A stretch of DNA of 64,000 nt, from positions 186,001 through 250,000 of the forward strand of contig NZ_CP097152.1 in NCBI RefSeq assembly GCF_023370075.1, in the 5' to 3' direction. Positions 61,956 through 64,000 of the stretch are shown here, one piece after another; the stretch's first letter is position 1; every line of letters starts with the position of its first letter. This DNA is from Deinococcus sp. QL22 (GTDB taxonomy: Bacteria > Deinococcota > Deinococci > Deinococcales > Deinococcaceae). Below the pieces are notes generated by a model that saw only the letters and a program-made list of their open reading frames with translations, was not told the DNA's origin and ran no database searches. Made by a program: the position numbers and the translations under genes.

Positions 61956-63077
61956 TCACTGTGGCCAGAGGCGGTTCATCCAGCCTGCAGGATCTGTCGC
62001 GGTTCCTCTGACCCGGAGTTCGAGATGCAGATGCGGGCCGGTACTCAGGCCAGTGCTGCCGACCTCACCGATTTTTTGCCCGCGCTGAACCCGCTCGCCA
62101 ATCCGAACCAGCAGCTTGCGCTGATGAAAATACAGGCTGGATACCCCCGCACCGTGGTCGATCACCACCAGACCACCCCGCACGGGAAATAGCTCAGCTA
62201 ACACCACCGTTCCGTCATTCATGGCCGTCACAGGTGTGCCTGCGGGGGCCGGATAGTCTATGCCGTAGTGGTATTGAACGGGTCCGCCCGTTACATAGAT
62301 CCGGGGTTGGCCGAAGGCGGTACTTTGCCCCTGCACCTTCAGTGCGGGTTGAAAGGGCTTCGACCAGGCCTGAGGCGTTCGCCGGAGGTAGGTCTGCTCT
62401 ACCACCGTGTCCTCTGCTTTGCGGGCGGAAGCTTCCAACTTGCTGCTGAGACTGGCCGGAAGATTCAGGCGTTGGATCGGCTGCGGAAGTGAGCTGATCT
62501 TGACTGTTCCGCGAAGACGCTCTTCGCCCACCTGAATGTCATAGACGAGCGGTGTGCTTTTTCCGAGAACGACCCGCCCCAGCACCACAAACTCGTTTCC
62601 AAAGGCGACCGGCTGCAGCGCCTCGCCCGGCAGCTGGACGTCTTCGCCCTCTTCGCTCAGAAACCGTACGGTGGCTTGAGCGGCACGCGGTCCACCCAGC
62701 CTCAGGACAAACGCCTCCCCCACCTCCAGCGTGGCAGGAGCCACGACCGTCAGGCCCACCAATTGCTCGGTCTGGGGAGTGGCCGGCGTCTGAACAGGCA
62801 CTTCTCCAGGAAACTGGAGGGCCTGTCCGACTTCAAGGGCGGTGCTGGTCAGGCGGTTGAGCCGCATCAGTTCCGCCACGGTCGTTCCCTGAGCCCGCGC
62901 CAGGCTGTACAGGGTATCGCCCGGCTTTACCGTGTAGGCGCTGGCCCCACTGCTCAGCAAGGCCAGCACCAGGAGGGTGGCCTGCCGAAACTGGAGGAAG
63001 GGGCGGCGGCCTTGAGTCCGGTGCGCCGCGCTGGTCTGCATTGAGGGGCTGGTTGGGGGGCGGGGGGTCTGAATCAT
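61956..63077 (-). CDS. LysM-domain M23 metallopeptidase
   Basis: 373 aa from ATG 63077 (upstream ATG at 63155 possible). A hydrophobic signal (ATLLVLALLSSGASA), a LysM domain (YTVKPGDTLYSLARAQGTTVAELMRLNRLTS), a beta-rich linker, and a C-terminal M23 domain with zinc/catalytic pattern HYGIDYPAPAGTPV, VIDHGAGVSSLYFHQ and GPHLHLELRVRG. Secreted cell-wall endopeptidase that binds peptidoglycan through LysM. Divergent from a paralogue at 63197. Confidence 0.93.
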   Translation of the reverse strand: MIQTPRPPTSPSMQTSAAHRTQGRRPFLQFRQATLLVLALLSSGASAYTVKPGDTLYSLARAQGTTVAELMRLNRLTSTALEVGQALQFPGEVPVQTPATPQTEQLVGLTVVAPATLEVGEAFVLRLGGPRAAQATVRFLSEEGEDVQLPGEALQPVAFGNEFVVLGRVVLGKSTPLVYDIQVGEERLRGTVKISSLPQPIQRLNLPASLSSKLEASARKAEDTVVEQTYLRRTPQAWSKPFQPALKVQGQSTAFGQPRIYVTGGPVQYHYGIDYPAPAGTPVTAMNDGTVVLAELFPVRGGLVVIDHGAGVSSLYFHQRKLLVRIGERVQRGQKIGEVGSTGLSTGPHLHLELRVRGTATDPAGWMNRLWPQ

Positions 63078-63196
63078 GGGGTTCCTGTGATCATGGCTAG
63101 ATTCTGCTTGAAAACGCCGCCTAACACTGGGCAAGCCGGGGTGGTCGCTGGCCAAGAGGTTCCACCTTCCCCAGTCTGATCGGGCATAGTGCGGCT

Positions 63197-64000
63197 ATGA
63201 ATGTTCCTGTGGCTCTGCTCGCGGTTCTCCTGTCCTGGGGTTCAGGCACGTACACCGTCAAGCCCGGCGACACCCTGTATTCCATTGCCCAAACGCAGGG
63301 CACCACCGTTTCTGAGTTAACGGGACTCAACCGCCTTCAGAGTCCTGCCCTCCAGGTCGGCCAGATCCTGCAACTCTCTTCAGCTGCTCCTGCTGTGCAG
63401 CAGATGGCGGGCGTCACCGTGACGGCTCCAACTCAAGTTCGTATGGGTGACGCATTCGTGTTGCGCCTCTCGGGATCCCGGGTGCAGGAGGCGACCGTGC
63501 GGTTTCCAAGCGAGGTGGGTGAAGATGTTCGCCTGCCGAACGAGGTGCTGAAGCCGGTCAGTTCCGCCGGAGGGGCACTCGTGTTCGGACGGGTGGTGTT
63601 GGGCAAGTCGACGCCCGTCGTGTACGAGATTCGCGTGGGACAGGACGTGATCCGGGGTTCCATTCCGGTCACGGACCAAAGACAAGCCACACAGCATTTG
63701 AACCTGCCCTCAAGTATCAGCAGCAGAATGCAGGATCCGGCCCGCAAAGCCGAGGAGGAGGCCGTCGAACGGGCCTACACCCTGCGAACGGCCCAACAGT
63801 GGAATCAACCGTTCCAGGTCGCGCTCTCGACCCGGCTGACGGCGAGCGCATTTGGTCAACCCCGCACCTATACCGCCGGCAGTCCCGTTGTGTACCACTA
63901 CGGCGAGGATTACCTCGCCAAAGCTGGGACACCCGTCCGTGCCGTCAATGCCGGCGTCGTCGTCGTCGCCGGCAACTACCCGGTTCGCGGCGGCCTCGTG
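63197..64000 (+). CDS. LysM-domain M23 metallopeptidase, cut by window end
   Basis: 268 codons, open at 64000. Short hydrophobic start (VPVALLAVLLSWGS), LysM (YTVKPGDTLYSIAQTQGTTVSELTGLNRLQS) and the beginning of the M23 domain (YHYGEDYLAKAGTPVRAVNAG). The catalytic HxH motif would lie beyond the window. Its domain order matches the divergent gene at 61956-63077, from which it is separated by 119 bases, so they are a head-to-head duplicate pair. Confidence 0.9.
   Translation, partial: MNVPVALLAVLLSWGSGTYTVKPGDTLYSIAQTQGTTVSELTGLNRLQSPALQVGQILQLSSAAPAVQQMAGVTVTAPTQVRMGDAFVLRLSGSRVQEATVRFPSEVGEDVRLPNEVLKPVSSAGGALVFGRVVLGKSTPVVYEIRVGQDVIRGSIPVTDQRQATQHLNLPSSISSRMQDPARKAEEEAVERAYTLRTAQQWNQPFQVALSTRLTASAFGQPRTYTAGSPVVYHYGEDYLAKAGTPVRAVNAGVVVVAGNYPVRGGLV

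Overview
The window looks like part of a Deinococcus (Deinococcota) plasmid or megaplasmid. The lines of evidence are a single-stranded-DNA-binding protein with two OB folds in one chain, two replication initiators each sitting behind a ten-copy iteron array, a B-type (Thermus/Deinococcus ba3-like) oxidase, several apparently leaderless promoters, and many IS remnants and broken genes. Taxonomy is inferred from protein character only; no rRNA or tRNA gene was seen.

Layout. 0-4.3 kb: an arsenic-resistance block (MarR, ArsN2-type acetyltransferase, ArsO-like flavoprotein, ArsR, a 56-aa ORF, DUF6428, MFS exporter). 4.5-5.4 kb: an HTH antitoxin/PIN toxin pair, duplicated at 17.9-18.8 kb. 5.7-7.3 kb: XRE regulator, a truncated Rep-like gene and an integrase tail. 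7.3-16.4 kb: the most interesting locus, a class III lanthipeptide cluster. It has an ABC exporter, a LanKC synthetase, five tandem near-identical precursor genes, a divergent MalT/BTAD-type regulator of 986 aa, a 56-aa secreted peptide ending in WPPIWWPGGG and a coupled 85-aa protein. The cluster, followed by a gene carrying three amber codons and an intact IS1-type element, lies between the two toxin-antitoxin copies. 19-25 kb: a MerR-TipAS-HEAT fusion, an MBL hydrolase, gene debris and an alpha/beta hydrolase.

26-50 kb is a mosaic of replication modules: iterons plus repA (26.2-28 kb), orphan iterons with ssb (35-36 kb), and iterons plus a second repA (48.3-50.2 kb). Between them lie IS5-like and IS3-like wrecks, a nuclease-like gene with a truncated copy, dinB, an arginase-family gene, soxR with a canonical SoxR box and two VOC genes, a DoxX-like protein and a phytochrome-like histidine kinase.

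50.5-53.4 kb: TetR with twin operators, a divergent MDR oxidoreductase and small membrane proteins. 53.8-60.8 kb: a 6.1-kb respiratory/nitrosative-stress module (ba3 oxidase subunits, cytochrome c, BTAD regulator, ferredoxin, truncated globin, cupin, Crp/Fnr regulator) flanked by two 474-bp inverted copies of a decayed IS6-type transposase. 61-64 kb: a sulfite-oxidase-like molybdoenzyme and two divergent LysM-M23 peptidases, the last cut by the window end.

How the genes fit together: the plasmid appears to be a cointegrate of several replicons carrying cargo islands for metalloid resistance, peptide antibiotic or signal production, and low-oxygen/NO respiration. Each island has its own regulator and mobile-element borders.
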